A DNA stretch of 64,000 bases from Cytobacillus firmus. GTDB lineage: Bacteria > Bacillota > Bacilli > Bacillales > Cytobacillaceae. The notes beneath the pieces were generated by a model. That model searched no databases and was not told the origin of the DNA. It was given only the letters and a program-made list of their open reading frames with translations. The stretch's first letter is position 1. Each line of letters begins with the position of its first letter. The stretch is taken from positions 1-64,000 of the forward strand of contig NZ_JAMBOJ010000021.1 in assembly GCF_023715565.1 (NCBI RefSeq). Direction: 5' to 3'. Below are positions 1 to 8,692 of this stretch, piece by piece. Both the position numbers and the translations under genes were made by a program.

Positions 1-69
1 TCCAGAAATGGCCTAGAAGATGACCTCGGAGAGGTCTATCATCATCTGAAAATGCTTCAAAGCCAATAA
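1..69 (+). CDS. C-terminal end of an unidentified plus-strand gene (partial)
   Basis: The only plus-strand frame open from base 1 runs to a TAA at 67-69 and encodes about 22 residues ending in KMLQSQ. It points toward rpoZ and stops just before a bidirectional hairpin, as expected for a convergent gene end. The fragment is too short to assign a family. In B. subtilis the gene after rpoZ is coaBC on the same strand as rpoZ, and nothing here resembles a CoaBC start. It could be a chance open stretch. Confidence 0.3.
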   Translation, partial: SRNGLEDDLGEVYHHLKMLQSQ

Positions 70-72
70 AAT

Positions 73-108
73 TCAAAAAAGAGGTCCGGAATGAGACTAT
101 TCCGAACC
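73..108. terminator. Bidirectional intrinsic terminator after rpoZ
   Basis: A 10-bp stem (83-92 with 99-108, one G-T pair) closes a 6-nt loop. On the minus strand it is followed by a T-rich run (positions 82-75), ending the yicC-remA-gmk-rpoZ unit. On the plus strand a short CTTTT follows, so it may also serve the partial gene ending at 69. Confidence 0.75.
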
Positions 109-125
109 CTTTTGTCTACAAACTG

Positions 126-147
126 AACAACCTTTTTAAAGGTTGTT
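126..147. repeat. Short perfect inverted repeat behind rpoZ
   Basis: AACAACC (126-132) pairs with GGTTGTT (141-147) around an A/T loop, 11 bases past the rpoZ stop. There is no T-run directly after it, so it is more likely a 3' end-stabilising hairpin upstream of the main terminator than a terminator itself. Confidence 0.45.
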
Positions 148-158
148 ATTCAGCGATT

Positions 159-380
159 TCACTCGTATGATTCATTGGCCGTTTTTTCACCCAGGCGGTA
201 ATGAAGCTGGTCTGCATGTATTTCCTCAAGTGCTTTGCCCACATTTTTATGTGATTTGTATCTTTCAAGCTGCGGTCTGGCATTGAGCTGAAGCTTGCGT
301 GCACGCTTGGCAGCAACTGAAACAAGTGAATATTTGGAGTCAATCTTTGTCATTAGGGAATCAATAGAAGGATAAAGCAT
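159..380 (-). CDS. rpoZ: DNA-directed RNA polymerase omega subunit
   Basis: The 73-residue protein begins [10 protein letters not shown] and carries the omega signature of the N-terminal half: [15 protein letters not shown], then [10 protein letters not shown]. Omega is a small core RNA polymerase subunit that clamps the beta-prime C-terminus and aids assembly. Length fits the family (about 67 in B. subtilis). The ATG at 380 lies 2 bases beyond the gmk stop and its Shine-Dalgarno (GGAGGTAG) is inside the gmk 3' end, so the two are translationally coupled. It is the last gene of the unit before the hairpin at 73-108. The basic tail after residue 60 differs from B. subtilis, which is common in this protein. 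Confidence 0.95.
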   Translation of the reverse strand: MLYPSIDSLMTKIDSKYSLVSVAAKRARKLQLNARPQLERYKSHKNVGKALEEIHADQLHYRLGEKTANESYE

Positions 381-382
381 AT

Positions 383-997
<615 letters not shown>

Positions 998-1007
998 TTA
1001 TAAAATC

Positions 1008-1271
1008 CTACCCTTCCTCAATAATTTCATCACGGTCATTTAATCGGTGTGCGACGGTTTCCGGCTGGACCGCAGACAAAATGACATGGTCACTGTCCAT
1101 AACGATAACTGCACGTGTGCGCCTGCCATATGTAGCATCTATTAAAGAGCCCCGGTCCCGTGCGTCCTGAATAATCCGTTTTATAGGGGCAGATTCGGGA
1201 CTGACTATTGATATAATCCGGTTGGCAGATACAATATTGCCAAAACCGATATTGATCAGCTTAATTGACAT
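1008..1271 (-). CDS. remA: RemA, extracellular-matrix regulator (DUF370 family)
   Basis: An 87-residue protein ([12 protein letters not shown]...) matching RemA/YlzA nearly end to end. In B. subtilis RemA is a DNA-binding activator of biofilm matrix operons (eps, tapA) and of osmoprotection genes, and forms oligomeric rings that present a basic DNA-binding surface. Visible features are the conserved N-terminus, the SPESAPIKR segment and the basic motif [21 protein letters not shown]. Start ATG at 1271 is preceded by GGAGGACCCAA. It lies between yicC and gmk, as in B. subtilis (ylzA). Confidence 0.95.
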   Translation of the reverse strand: MSIKLINIGFGNIVSANRIISIVSPESAPIKRIIQDARDRGSLIDATYGRRTRAVIVMDSDHVILSAVQPETVAHRLNDRDEIIEEG

Positions 1272-1331
1272 TTGGGTCCTCCAATCATCAGTTATTTAGT
1301 TTGACCCCCAGAGCCGGAATCTAAACAACTG

Positions 1332-2204
1332 CTATTCAATATTTTGAACCTGTTCCTTCATTTTTTCCAATAAACTCTTTATTTCTACCACTTCGGCAGC
1401 TATATCTGCACTATTTGCCTTAGAGCCTATCGTATTGGCCTCCCGGTTCATTTCCTGCAGAATAAAGTCGAGCTTTCTGCCTGCCGGTTCTGTAAGCTGA
1501 AGTGTATGCTCAAACTGGCTTATATGGCTTTGCAGCCTTATTAGTTCTTCACTGATATCCGCTTTATCAGCGAATATTGCTACCTCTGTCAAAATTCTCG
1601 ATTCATCCACCTGGCCATCAAGAAATTCCTTCATACGCTTTTGCAATCTTTCCCGGTAAAGCTGTGCAACCTTTGGTGCATACTCTCTCAGTTTGATGAC
1701 ACTATTGCTTAAAAGACTAAGATGGCTGCGAAGATCACTTTCCAGCTCATCACCCTCAGCTATCCTCATTTGCATTAACTGCAGGCATGCCTCTTCAGCT
1801 GAAGAAAGGACCAGCTGGGTCATTTCCTCATTGCCGGACTCTTTCTCTTCAATGTTAATCAATTCTTCGCGAATGACATCACCGATGGATAGTTCCGTCT
1901 GAATTTGATACTTTGCTTGAATTGCAGTTATGTATTGATAATATTCATCTAATAGTTCCCAGTCAACATTTACTTTTCGGCTGGCCAGGACATCACCGTC
2001 AACGGTGATAAAAACCTCGATTCTTCCTCTTTTGATATGCCTGTTAAGCTTTTTCTTTATTTTGTCTTCAATATGCATCAGCTGTCTGGGCATTCTTATT
2101 TGAAATTCGGTAAAACGATGATTTACAGTTTTGATTTCAACCGTAATGGAGCCTTGCCCGGAATCTTTCTTGCTTCTGCCATATCCAGTCATGCTTACTG
2201 CCAT
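1332..2204 (-). CDS. yloC: YicC/YloC-family endoribonuclease
   Basis: The 290-residue protein starts with the family signature SMTGYGRS and has the conserved C-terminal motif LDFILQEMNREANTIGSKA. This is followed by an acidic helix (VVEIKSLLEKMKEQVQNIE). YicC-family proteins are metal-dependent endoribonucleases implicated in small-RNA and mRNA turnover. Full family length. The ATG at 2204 has AAAGGAAG 8 bases upstream. About 60 bases separate it from remA, so the genes are probably co-transcribed. The original role in stationary-phase survival is known only from E. coli. Confidence 0.93.
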   Translation of the reverse strand: MAVSMTGYGRSKKDSGQGSITVEIKTVNHRFTEFQIRMPRQLMHIEDKIKKKLNRHIKRGRIEVFITVDGDVLASRKVNVDWELLDEYYQYITAIQAKYQIQTELSIGDVIREELINIEEKESGNEEMTQLVLSSAEEACLQLMQMRIAEGDELESDLRSHLSLLSNSVIKLREYAPKVAQLYRERLQKRMKEFLDGQVDESRILTEVAIFADKADISEELIRLQSHISQFEHTLQLTEPAGRKLDFILQEMNREANTIGSKANSADIAAEVVEIKSLLEKMKEQVQNIE

Positions 2205-2326
2205 TTCTCACACTTCCTTTAGGGAAAAGCACAGCTTATAAAAAGCACTTACTTTCTGTTAGCGGCATGGCGCCTGTGCAGTTTATGTATAAAAATCAAG
2301 TAGTGATGGAGATTTATATGTTTGTG

Positions 2327-2364
2327 CAAAAAAAGAAAGGTAATAGAGTTCTTCTCTACTACCT
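2327..2364 (-). terminator. Intrinsic terminator of the Ca2+-ATPase gene
   Basis: Stem 2354-2364 with 2338-2348 (11 bp with one G-U pair, 5-nt loop), followed on the minus strand by a T-rich tail (TTCTTTTTTT). It lies 19 bases after the stop of the ATPase and separates it from yicC. Confidence 0.85.
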
Positions 2365-2382
2365 AAAGGATTATAACATATT

Positions 2383-5061
2383 TTATTTTGTTTTTCTTGC
2401 GAAAAATGTGCCTGCCAGTAAAAATGTTGGAATGGCTGAAAGTCCTGTGATCATAAACCAGTCGCGCAATTCAATAGGGACAGTGTGGAAAATTGGCTGA
2501 AGCGGCGGATAGTATATGACGATTAGCACTAAAACAAGGGAAGAGATGACTGCCCAGACTAAATATTTATTGCCAAATGGATTTCTTGAGAACACTGATT
2601 TTTCACTGCGGCAATCAAATACATGGATCAGCTGAGCCATAACCAATGTGGCAAATGCTACTGTCTGTGCATATGCAAGATGATCCGGATTTGCCCGGTA
2701 TGCAAAAATAAACGCCAGTAATGTCACAAGGCCAATTAAGAATCCCCTTGAAACCACTTTCCAGCCAAGCCCTCTTGAAAAGACACCTTCCTTAGGACTC
2801 CTTGGTTTTCGCTTCATCACATTCTCCTCAGGCTGATCAAGTCCCAGAGCCATTGCAGGAAGCCCATCCGTAACGAGGTTCACCCATAGAATCTGAATTG
2901 GCACTAATGGCAGCGGAAGGGCCAGAAGCATAGCAAACAGCATTACCAGTATCTCGCCAACATTTGATGCAAGCAAATACCTGATGAACTTGCGGATATT
3001 TTCGTATATATTTCTTCCTTCTTTTATCGCGGCTTTTATGGTAGCAAAATTATCATCAAGCAATACAAGTGCAGATGCCTCTTTAGCAACATCTGTGCCT
3101 GTTATGCCCATGGAAATGCCAATATCCGCTGCTTTAATGGCCGGAGCATCATTGACTCCATCTCCTGTCATGGCAACGATATGACCTCTATTCTGGAGAG
3201 ACTTGACAATTTTTAATTTATGCTCGGGAGATACTCTGGCAAATACCGCGACATCCTCAACCACATCTTCGAGGTCTTCTACAGACATCTCCGCAAGGTC
3301 TTTTCCTTGAAGTACTTTGGAATCTTCTGTTAAAATACCTAACTGTTTGGCAATAGCCTGTGCTGTAATCGCATGATCTCCTGTGATCATGATCGTTTTA
3401 ATTCCTGCTTCCCTGCATTCCTTGACTGCTTCTTTAACCTCCGGCCTTGGCGGATCAATCATCCCCTGCAGCCCAATAAAAGTTAATCCCTTTTCCGCCT
3501 CTTTTTCATCAAGAATGACATTCTTAGACGGGATTTCTTTATAGCCAATCGCGATCGTTCTTAATGCTTGTGAAGCCAAATCTTCTATGGCTGCCTGAAT
3601 TTCACCTGAAAGCTCCCTCGAAAGAATCTTGCGCCTTCCCTCCCAAAGAACAGATTCACTTTTCCCGACTAAGACATCGGGAGCACCTTTGGTAACAATA
3701 AATTGTCTTCCATTATGATCCTTTACCACAACACTCATCATTTTTCTGGAAGAGTCAAACGGAAACTCATTAATAATCTGAAACTGATTCAGCAGACTGC
3801 TTCTGTTATAGCCGGCTTTCATGGCTGCTACAAGGAGAGCACCTTCAGTTGGGTCACCATCAATTACAAACTCATTATTTTTCTGCTGTATTTCCGCATG
3901 ATTGCACAGCATGCCAAACATCAGCATCTGCTGGAGCGCTTTATCACTTTTCGGTTCAATCTGGCTCTCATTTCGATAAAACTGCCCTTGCGGTTCATAC
4001 CCTACTCCGTCTACTCTCCATTCTTTTCCTCCGCTCCAGAGATGGGTTACGGTCATTTTGTTTTGGGTCATGGTTCCGGTTTTGTCTGAACAAATAACAG
4101 ATGCACAGCCAAGTGTTTCAACTGCAGGAAGTTTCCGTACGATTGCCTTTTTCCTGATCATCCTTTGAACACCAAGCGAAAGCGCCACCGTGACAATGGC
4201 AGGCAGCCCTTCGGGAATTGCCGCAACAGCTAATGAGACACCGGCAAGGAACATTGTATATAATTCCTGTCCCTGCATCACACCTGCCGCAACAACGAGA
4301 ATTGTAAGGAAGATCGCTGCCGTAATGAGGATTTTGCCGAGCTGTTCCAATCTCCGCTGGAGCGGTGTGGTCATGGTTTCGGCATTTTGCAGAAGATCAG
4401 CAATTTGTCCCATAGCGGTATTCATCCCGGTTCCGACAACCACACCCAATCCATTGCCGCGGGTCACCATTGTACCCATAAAAGCCATATTTTCCATATC
4501 GCCAATAGCGAGGTTAGGCGTTTTCAGGGATCCGGTCCTCTTTTGAACAGGCAGCGACTCTCCTGTTAAAGCAGACTCCTCAATCTCAAGGCTATTAGAT
4601 TCTACTATTCTTACATCTGCACCCACTCTGTCGCCCGTAGAAAATTTAAGCAGATCCCCGACTGCCACTTCTTTGGAAGGAATTTTCCTCCACTCTCCAT
4701 CCCGAAGAGCAATTACTTGAGGAGCGGATAACTCTTTAAGTGCACTCAGCGACTTTTCCGCTTTCCTTTCCTGAAAAAAACCCAGAAACCCATTTATGAT
4801 CACAATTGCAATAATGGCAATTGCATCAATATATTCACCAAGCAGCCCCGAAATCAAGGTGGCAGCTAGTAAAACAAGAACCATGAAATCTTTAAATTGA
4901 CTAAAAAATAAGAGTAAAGCAGACTGCTTTTCTCCCTCTTTCAATTCATTAAAGCCATATTGTTTGTGGCGTTTTTTTACATCATCCTCTGTTAAGCCTG
5001 CCTTAATGTCTGTATTTAAGGCCTGCTCAACCTCCCTTTCATTCATTTCATGGAACTTCAT
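2383..5061 (-). CDS. yloB: P-type calcium-transporting ATPase (SERCA-like, P2A)
   Basis: The 892-residue membrane pump exports or sequesters Ca2+ at the cost of ATP. Numbered from MKFHEMNERE, it shows the actuator TGES loop (166-169), the PEGLP of transmembrane helix 4 (283-287) and the phosphorylation motif DKTGT (326-330). It also has the nucleotide-binding residues KGAP (458-461) and the hinge TGDGVNDAP (632-640). Ten membrane segments are expected: two pairs before the P-domain and six after it. I place the start at ATG 5061 because homology with B. subtilis YloB begins there; an upstream in-frame ATG (5103) lacks a ribosome-binding site. The GGAGG upstream of 5061 is about 15 bases away, which is long. 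It is adjacent to yloC and rqcH as in B. subtilis. Confidence 0.93.
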   Translation of the reverse strand: MKFHEMNEREVEQALNTDIKAGLTEDDVKKRHKQYGFNELKEGEKQSALLLFFSQFKDFMVLVLLAATLISGLLGEYIDAIAIIAIVIINGFLGFFQERKAEKSLSALKELSAPQVIALRDGEWRKIPSKEVAVGDLLKFSTGDRVGADVRIVESNSLEIEESALTGESLPVQKRTGSLKTPNLAIGDMENMAFMGTMVTRGNGLGVVVGTGMNTAMGQIADLLQNAETMTTPLQRRLEQLGKILITAAIFLTILVVAAGVMQGQELYTMFLAGVSLAVAAIPEGLPAIVTVALSLGVQRMIRKKAIVRKLPAVETLGCASVICSDKTGTMTQNKMTVTHLWSGGKEWRVDGVGYEPQGQFYRNESQIEPKSDKALQQMLMFGMLCNHAEIQQKNNEFVIDGDPTEGALLVAAMKAGYNRSSLLNQFQIINEFPFDSSRKMMSVVVKDHNGRQFIVTKGAPDVLVGKSESVLWEGRRKILSRELSGEIQAAIEDLASQALRTIAIGYKEIPSKNVILDEKEAEKGLTFIGLQGMIDPPRPEVKEAVKECREAGIKTIMITGDHAITAQAIAKQLGILTEDSKVLQGKDLAEMSVEDLEDVVEDVAVFARVSPEHKLKIVKSLQNRGHIVAMTGDGVNDAPAIKAADIGISMGITGTDVAKEASALVLLDDNFATIKAAIKEGRNIYENIRKFIRYLLASNVGEILVMLFAMLLALPLPLVPIQILWVNLVTDGLPAMALGLDQPEENVMKRKPRSPKEGVFSRGLGWKVVSRGFLIGLVTLLAFIFAYRANPDHLAYAQTVAFATLVMAQLIHVFDCRSEKSVFSRNPFGNKYLVWAVISSLVLVLIVIYYPPLQPIFHTVPIELRDWFMITGLSAIPTFLLAGTFFARKTK

Positions 5062-5281
5062 CCGGACATCACACTTCCTCCTTTGTGGTTTGAGAAAAGC
5101 CATGAGTGCCTGGGTGCAAGGGAATATACCCGAGAATAATGCTTAAGCACTCACAGCCAGACTTTAAGGGCATCCGCCAGATGGCAGACTATCCTCTTCT
5201 GCTAAAACAAGGCAGAGTTGTCCAATCTCACTCTAAAGAAAGCATATTCAGCCCTGTCCAAAAAAATGCTATTATTAATAA
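5062..5281. other. Leader region between the Ca2+-ATPase and the tandem repeat
   Basis: About 220 bases without a convincing gene. It must hold the ATPase promoter, but I could not find a well-spaced -35/-10 pair. A TATATT-like box near 5130 on the minus strand is the only candidate. Confidence 0.4.
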
Positions 5282-5537
5282 GAAAAGCTCCAGGCGCCCG
5301 CTTATCGGCGACAAGCATAAGACAAGCCGGCATGAAGGTTGTTTTTTAACCTTCTTGACGGATTGACTTATGACCTCGAGCCGATGGCGCCTGGAGCTAG
5401 ACAGCATTAGAAAAGCTCCAGGCGCCCGCTTATCGGCGACAAGCATAAGACAAGCCGGCATGGAGGTTGTTTTTTAACCTTCTTGACGGATTGACTTATG
5501 ACCTCGAGCCGATGGCGCCTGGAGCTAGACAGCATTA
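5282..5537. repeat. Two tandem copies of a 128-bp palindromic repeat
   Basis: Copy 1 is 5282-5409 and copy 2 is 5410-5537. They differ visibly at one base in the central arm (GAAGG versus GGAGG). Each copy folds on itself. An outer 13-bp perfect arm (AGCTCCAGGCGCC with GGCGCCTGGAGCT) encloses imperfect middle arms (ATCGGC/GCCGAT, CATAAG/CTTATG, CAAGCCG/CGGATTG) and an inner GAAGGTT/AACCTTC hairpin around a T-run. A truncated third start (GAAAAGCGGAAGGCGCCTG) follows at 5538-5556. It is clearly more GC-rich than its surroundings. This looks like a REP/MITE-type interspersed element; no protein is encoded. Confidence 0.85.
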
Positions 5538-5653
5538 GAAAAGCGGAAGGCGCCTGAAATATGAAAAACCAAGCAGTTAAACTTGATTTTTATATAATAA
5601 ATGAAAGAATAATGTATATCTAATGTAATTTTTATAGAAGAGGATGTTCCGAT

Positions 5654-7369
5654 ATGTCATTTGATGGTTTGTTCACAAGAGCTATGACGAAAGAGCTCAT
5701 AGATACTTTAAAGGGCGGCAGAATCAATAAGATTCAGCAGCCATATAAAAATGAAATTATTTTAGTTGTGAGGGCAAATGGGAAGAATAACAAGCTTTTG
5801 CTGTCTGCCCATCCAAGCTATGCGAGAGTGCAGCTGACGAATGAAACACACGAAAACCCTTCAGAGCCCCCGATGTTCTGTATGCTTTTAAGAAAGCACC
5901 TGGAAGGCTACATACTTGAAGATGTCCATCAAATCGGGCTTGACCGTATTATCGTGCTTGAGGTGAAAGGCAGGAATGAGATTGGCGATACATCTTATAA
6001 ACAGCTGATTGTTGAGATTATGGGCAGACACAGCAATATTACGCTGGTGGATAAAACCCGGAATATCATTCTCGACAGCATCAAGCATGTTTCTTTTGCC
6101 GTTAATAGCCATCGTGCGATTTTGCCAGGACAGGAGTACATTCTCCCTCCATCTCAGGATAAAATGGATCCCTTCGAAGCGGATGAAGAAGCTATACTGC
6201 GTAAGATTGATTTTAACAGCGGGAAAGTTGATAAACAGCTTGTGGCGGGTTTCTCCGGAATCTCACCGCTTTTTGCAAAAGAAGTGTTACACCATGCAGG
6301 TCTTGTAAACAGGACCACTGTTCCTAAGAGTTTCCGGCATTTTATTGACTTGCTGAAAGTCCATAGAATAAGGCCGGCCATTACAGAAAGGGAAAATAAA
6401 GAAAGCTTTTATTTATTGCCCCTCCAGCATCTAAAAGGAGAAAGCCGGGAGTTTAGTTCCCTAAGTGAAATGCTGGACCGCTTTTATTTTGGCAAAGCAG
6501 AGAGAGACAGGGTCAAACAGCAATCCAATGATCTTGAACGGTTTATAGTAAATGAGAAAGAAAAGAATGAAAAGAAAATTGATAAGCTGAAAAAAACCCT
6601 TCATGAAGCGGAAAATGCCGATAAACATCAATTATATGGGGAATTGATCACGGCAAATATTTATGCGATTCAAAAGGGGATGAAGGAAACGAAAGTCGTC
6701 AATTATTACGATGAAAATGGCGCTTCAGTGACGATTCCTTTGGATCCTCAAAAGACTCCTTCCGAGAATGCCCAAAAGTATTTTACAAGATACCAAAAAG
6801 CAAAGAATGCCGTAATTGCAGTAAAAGAGCAAATTAAAAAAGCAGAAGAGGAAGCCGCATACTTCGAGTCTCTTCTTCAGCAGGTCGAGACAGCATCACC
6901 AAGAGACATTGCCGAAATAAGAGAAGAGCTTGCAGAAGGCGGTTATATTCGTGAAAGGCAGAAAAAGGGAAACAAGAAACAGCAAAACCTAAAGCCTGTT
7001 TTGGACCGCTATACCGCCACGGACGGAACGGAAATACTAGTTGGGAAAAATAACAAGCAAAATGACTATTTAACGAACAAATTAGCCGGAAGGGATGAAA
7101 TCTGGCTGCATACAAAAGATATTCCTGGTTCGCATGTGGTTATACGAAGCAAGGAGCCGGCAGAAGAAACAATTCTTGAAGCTGCATCCCTCGCGGCTTA
7201 CTTCAGCAAGGCCCGCAATTCCAGTTCCGTACCCGTGGACTTCACCCAAGTCCGGCATGTGAAAAAGCCAAGCGGCGCGAAACCTGGATTTGTTATATAT
7301 GACAATCAGCAGACTGTTTACGTTACTCCTGATGAAGAAACCGTTCTATTCTTAAAACAAAATCTTTAA
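5654..7369 (+). CDS. rqcH: RqcH, ribosome quality-control NFACT protein
   Basis: The 571-residue NFACT-family protein is the bacterial homologue of Rqc2/NEMF (YloA/FpbA in B. subtilis, 572 residues). It binds stalled 50S-peptidyl-tRNA complexes and recruits tRNA-Ala to build C-terminal poly-alanine degradation tags. Seen here: the NFACT-N domain (1-about 240) with D97-R98, the pair required for tRNA recruitment in B. subtilis; a long coiled coil (about 280-420, rich in K/E); and the NFACT-R domain (about 445-555) with [17 protein letters not shown]. It is transcribed opposite to its neighbours, behind the tandem repeat. Its downstream terminator has been split by an IS element. The ATG at 5654 follows an AGAGGATG ribosome-binding site. 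Confidence 0.95.
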   Translation: MSFDGLFTRAMTKELIDTLKGGRINKIQQPYKNEIILVVRANGKNNKLLLSAHPSYARVQLTNETHENPSEPPMFCMLLRKHLEGYILEDVHQIGLDRIIVLEVKGRNEIGDTSYKQLIVEIMGRHSNITLVDKTRNIILDSIKHVSFAVNSHRAILPGQEYILPPSQDKMDPFEADEEAILRKIDFNSGKVDKQLVAGFSGISPLFAKEVLHHAGLVNRTTVPKSFRHFIDLLKVHRIRPAITERENKESFYLLPLQHLKGESREFSSLSEMLDRFYFGKAERDRVKQQSNDLERFIVNEKEKNEKKIDKLKKTLHEAENADKHQLYGELITANIYAIQKGMKETKVVNYYDENGASVTIPLDPQKTPSENAQKYFTRYQKAKNAVIAVKEQIKKAEEEAAYFESLLQQVETASPRDIAEIREELAEGGYIRERQKKGNKKQQNLKPVLDRYTATDGTEILVGKNNKQNDYLTNKLAGRDEIWLHTKDIPGSHVVIRSKEPAEETILEAASLAAYFSKARNSSSVPVDFTQVRHVKKPSGAKPGFVIYDNQQTVYVTPDEETVLFLKQNL

Positions 7370-7405
7370 ATAAATAAAAAAGCAAGCTCCGATTGGACTA
7401 ACCTA
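7370..7405. terminator. Left half of the interrupted rqcH/pyrE terminator
   Basis: The 12-base arm AAAAAAGCAAGC (7376-7387) is exactly complementary to GCTTGCTTTTTT downstream of pyrE (8674-8685). Together they formed one bidirectional terminator; the IS3 element now sits in the loop, separating the arms by about 1.29 kb. As it stands this half cannot terminate rqcH transcription. Confidence 0.75.
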
Positions 7406-7476
7406 ATGAAATAAGACAATATAAAACACCTTCGAAATGTACACTGTAGACAGTACATTATCGGGGGTGTTTTTGC

Positions 7477-7782
7477 ATGGGCAAAAACGTATATTCAAGT
7501 GAAATAAAATGGGCGGCTGTAAGAGATAAGCTTGAGGGTAAATTGACGACCAAAGCAATAATGGAGAAGTATGGGATAAAGAATAAATCACAGATCGAGA
7601 CCTGGGTTCGCTGGTATAAGAAGGGAGAAATTCACCGTTTTGATCAACCGATTGGTAAACAGTATACTTTTGGCCATGGTCCTCAATTTTCTAGTGAGGA
7701 TGAACGAAAAAACAACCAAATCACTCGGAATGAAATCCTAAAAAAGTACTTAAAGATGAAAAAGGAGTGGATAAAAGAGTAG
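7477..7782 (+). CDS. IS3-family transposase OrfA (helix-turn-helix)
   Basis: The 101-residue protein has an N-terminal helix-turn-helix (YSSEIKWAAVRDKLEG...TTKAIMEKYGIKNKSQIETWVRWYKKG) typical of IS3-type OrfA, which binds the terminal repeats. A GGGGGTG ribosome-binding site precedes the ATG. Near the end, the heptamer A-AAA-AAG (7740-7746) is in the correct frame for programmed -1 slippage, and the -1 frame is open from there into orfB. A fused OrfAB transposase is therefore the likely active product. A second G-AAA-AAG lies at 7758-7764. Confidence 0.9.
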   Translation: MGKNVYSSEIKWAAVRDKLEGKLTTKAIMEKYGIKNKSQIETWVRWYKKGEIHRFDQPIGKQYTFGHGPQFSSEDERKNNQITRNEILKKYLKMKKEWIKE

Positions 7783-8657
7783 TAGTGAAAATGGTGGAGG
7801 AATTAAGTAAGAAGTACACGGTTACATCCATATTAAAGATTCTAAAAGTAGCACGTTCAAGCTATTACCGTTGGCTAAAGGGATTTACCAAGCACAAAAA
7901 TGAGCATGAAGATTTAATTATTGAAATCTGTAAGGAAACAAAATATCGAAATGGCCATCGTAAAATTAAGGCTATCTTAAAACGTCAGTACAATATTGAA
8001 CTAAATCGAAATACAGTGCAAAGAATTATGCAAAAGAACCATATACAATGTAAGGTGAAGCCGAAAAGAAAGTGGAAGTCCCAAGGTGAAAGTGAAGTTA
8101 TAGCCCCTAATCTTCTAAATCGTGATTTTACTGCAAGTAAACCTAATGAAAAATGGGTTACAGACATAAAGTATATTCAATATGGGAGCGAACCATTGTA
8201 TCTTTCAACGATTATGGATCTGTATAACAATGAAATCGTTGCATATAAACTATATAATCACCAACAAGTTCCTTTAGTAATTGATACTTTAGATGAAGCT
8301 TTAACAAAAAGGAATAATCCCGAGGGGATTATTATCCATACAGACCAAGGAAGTGTCTATACTTCGTATTCATATCAGAACGCTTTAAAGAAAAATCATT
8401 TAGTTAGCAGTATGTCCAGACGTGGAAACTGTTGGGATAACGCTGTTATAGAATCGTTCCATTCTAATCTAAAGACTGAGGGATTTCAATATATTAAATT
8501 CAATTCTATATCAATCCTTAATGTTATTTCTAAAATTGATCAGTATATGTCTCATTATTATGAGGGCAGAATACAAGAAAAATTAGGCTGCTCTCACTCC
8601 AAAGGAATTTGGAATGAGAGCAGCCTAATAGTGGTGTTTTATATATGTCTCATTTAA
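7767..8657 (+). CDS. IS3-family transposase OrfB (DDE integrase core)
   Basis: The 296-residue product has the rve integrase core with catalytic D133 (WVTDIKYI), D193 (HTDQGSVY) and E229 (NAVIESFHSNLK), plus the RRGNCWDNA motif of IS3 members. A GTG at 7767 opens the frame; in practice it is probably made by -1 frameshifting from orfA. The last 25 residues (after EKLG) depart from the usual SPxEYR ending because a 19-bp hairpin (8582-8629) and the right terminal repeat are read through. No internal stops are seen, so the element may be active. Confidence 0.9.
   Translation: MDKRVVVKMVEELSKKYTVTSILKILKVARSSYYRWLKGFTKHKNEHEDLIIEICKETKYRNGHRKIKAILKRQYNIELNRNTVQRIMQKNHIQCKVKPKRKWKSQGESEVIAPNLLNRDFTASKPNEKWVTDIKYIQYGSEPLYLSTIMDLYNNEIVAYKLYNHQQVPLVIDTLDEALTKRNNPEGIIIHTDQGSVYTSYSYQNALKKNHLVSSMSRRGNCWDNAVIESFHSNLKTEGFQYIKFNSISILNVISKIDQYMSHYYEGRIQEKLGCSHSKGIWNESSLIVVFYICLI
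8577..8629 (-). terminator. IS-borne intrinsic terminator facing the pyr operon
   Basis: Arms 8611-8629 and 8582-8600 form a 19-bp stem with one G-U pair and a 10-nt loop. On the minus strand a T-run (TTTTTC) follows immediately. Transcripts leaving pyrE enter the right end of the IS and meet this hairpin, which can replace the native terminator that the IS disrupted and protects the transposase from antisense transcription. Confidence 0.75.
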
Positions 8658-8692
8658 CTAGGTAAGTTCAGATGCTTGCTTTTTTTATTTGA
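8658..8692. terminator. Right half of the interrupted rqcH/pyrE terminator
   Basis: GCTTGCTTTTTT (8674-8685) is the partner arm of 7376-7387. The stretch CTAGGTAAGT next to the IS end mirrors ACTAACC on the left flank, so the original loop held a near-palindrome centred on CTAG. It is not functional as a hairpin while the IS is present. Confidence 0.7.

Larger units (their letters stand above)
7406..8657 (+). mobile_element. IS3-family insertion sequence (IS150-like), about 1.25 kb
   Basis: Imperfect terminal inverted repeats of about 25 bp are visible: the left end reads ATGAAATAAGAC... to AAAACACC (7430), and the right end mirrors it from GGTGTTTT (8633) to CATTTAA (8657). A 3-bp direct repeat CTA (7403-7405 and 8658-8660) fits the target duplication of this family. 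Inside are orfA and orfB in the usual 0/-1 frame relation. Removing the element plus one CTA restores a near-perfect palindrome and a complete terminator. It is only weakly diverged at its ends and probably recent. Confidence 0.88.

Noticed and set aside
3703-4089. 128-codon plus-strand frame inside the Ca2+-ATPase gene
   Set aside because: It is antisense to a well-conserved enzyme and has no homology or ribosome-binding site; a shadow frame.
5228-5461. Open frame on the minus strand within the tandem repeat
   Set aside because: It is made of repeat sequence, has no ribosome-binding site and no family resemblance; the stretch is a palindromic repeat.
5282-5537. CRISPR array
   Set aside because: Only two adjacent 128-base copies with no spacers, and no cas genes in the window.
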